In this document: positions 39,827-39,834 of the stretch, in pieces | Layout: every line of letters begins with the position of its first letter | How positions within the stretch are numbered: position 1 is the first letter of the stretch | Assembly: GCA_903877645.1 (NCBI GenBank) | Contig: CAIRES010000055.1 | Location: 1-39,834 of the forward strand | Origin: an uncultured Bacteroidota bacterium | GTDB taxonomy: Bacteria; Bacteroidota; Bacteroidia; Chitinophagales; Chitinophagaceae | Length of the DNA: 39,834 nucleotides | Direction: 5' to 3' | Translations under genes and position numbers: made by a program | The notes under the pieces: model-generated | Database searches by the model: none | Seen by the model: only the letters and a program-made list of their open reading frames with translations | Told to the model about the DNA's origin: nothing

Positions 39827-39834
39827 AATGACTG

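Overview
The window looks like chromosomal DNA of a Bacteroidota bacterium, most likely of the Chitinophagaceae type. The reasons are C-terminal type IX secretion (T9SS) sorting domains on many exported proteins, TTG/TAnnTTTG promoters with no Shine-Dalgarno sequences, a bamD-rpoZ pair, menaquinone genes of the futalosine pathway, and a TonB-dependent receptor with a CarboxypepD_reg-like N-terminus. Both ends carry the same 132-bp sequence in inverted orientation. This is probably the edge of a multicopy element at which the assembly stopped.

Positions 1-5405 are mostly housekeeping. On the minus strand lie mqnB, mqnD, bamD and rpoZ (futalosine menaquinone synthesis, outer-membrane assembly, RNA polymerase omega). 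On the plus strand lie queD and folE (pterin and queuosine precursors), a tRNA-Pro(GGG), a RelB/RelE-type toxin-antitoxin pair whose toxin frame is broken, and a small doubtful ORF.

Positions 5408-26752 form an envelope and secretion island, nearly all on the minus strand. It holds two giant adhesin-like proteins (2018 and 1928 aa) built from about 72-residue Ig-like repeats with two cysteines each, two paralogous endonuclease/exonuclease/phosphatase (EEP) proteins, and a small protein (298 aa) that shares the giants' N-terminal domain. It also holds a beta-helix-like lipoprotein, a TonB-dependent receptor and another lipoprotein. Receptor, beta-helix lipoprotein and one EEP protein are consecutive and co-directional. 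This suggests, by inference only, a system that binds, cuts and imports an extracellular polymer or phosphodiester. Both EEP paralogues have S-N-K where the family normally has its catalytic S-D-H.

Positions 27207-39626 hold a T9SS protein with Tyr/Trp-rich repeats, murI, and a third giant (1989 aa: NHL propeller, cadherin-like domain, 17 Ig-like repeats, sorting domain). After these come a MurG-like glycosyltransferase, a 51-aa Cys-rich lipoprotein, a small hypothetical gene, and two consecutive ferritin-like proteins, one with a clear Tat signal. Small palindromic elements are scattered between genes. One appears to have inserted in frame into the sorting domain of the third giant.

All calls come from reading the sequence. 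No database search was possible. Percent identities, structural folds and substrates are not established.
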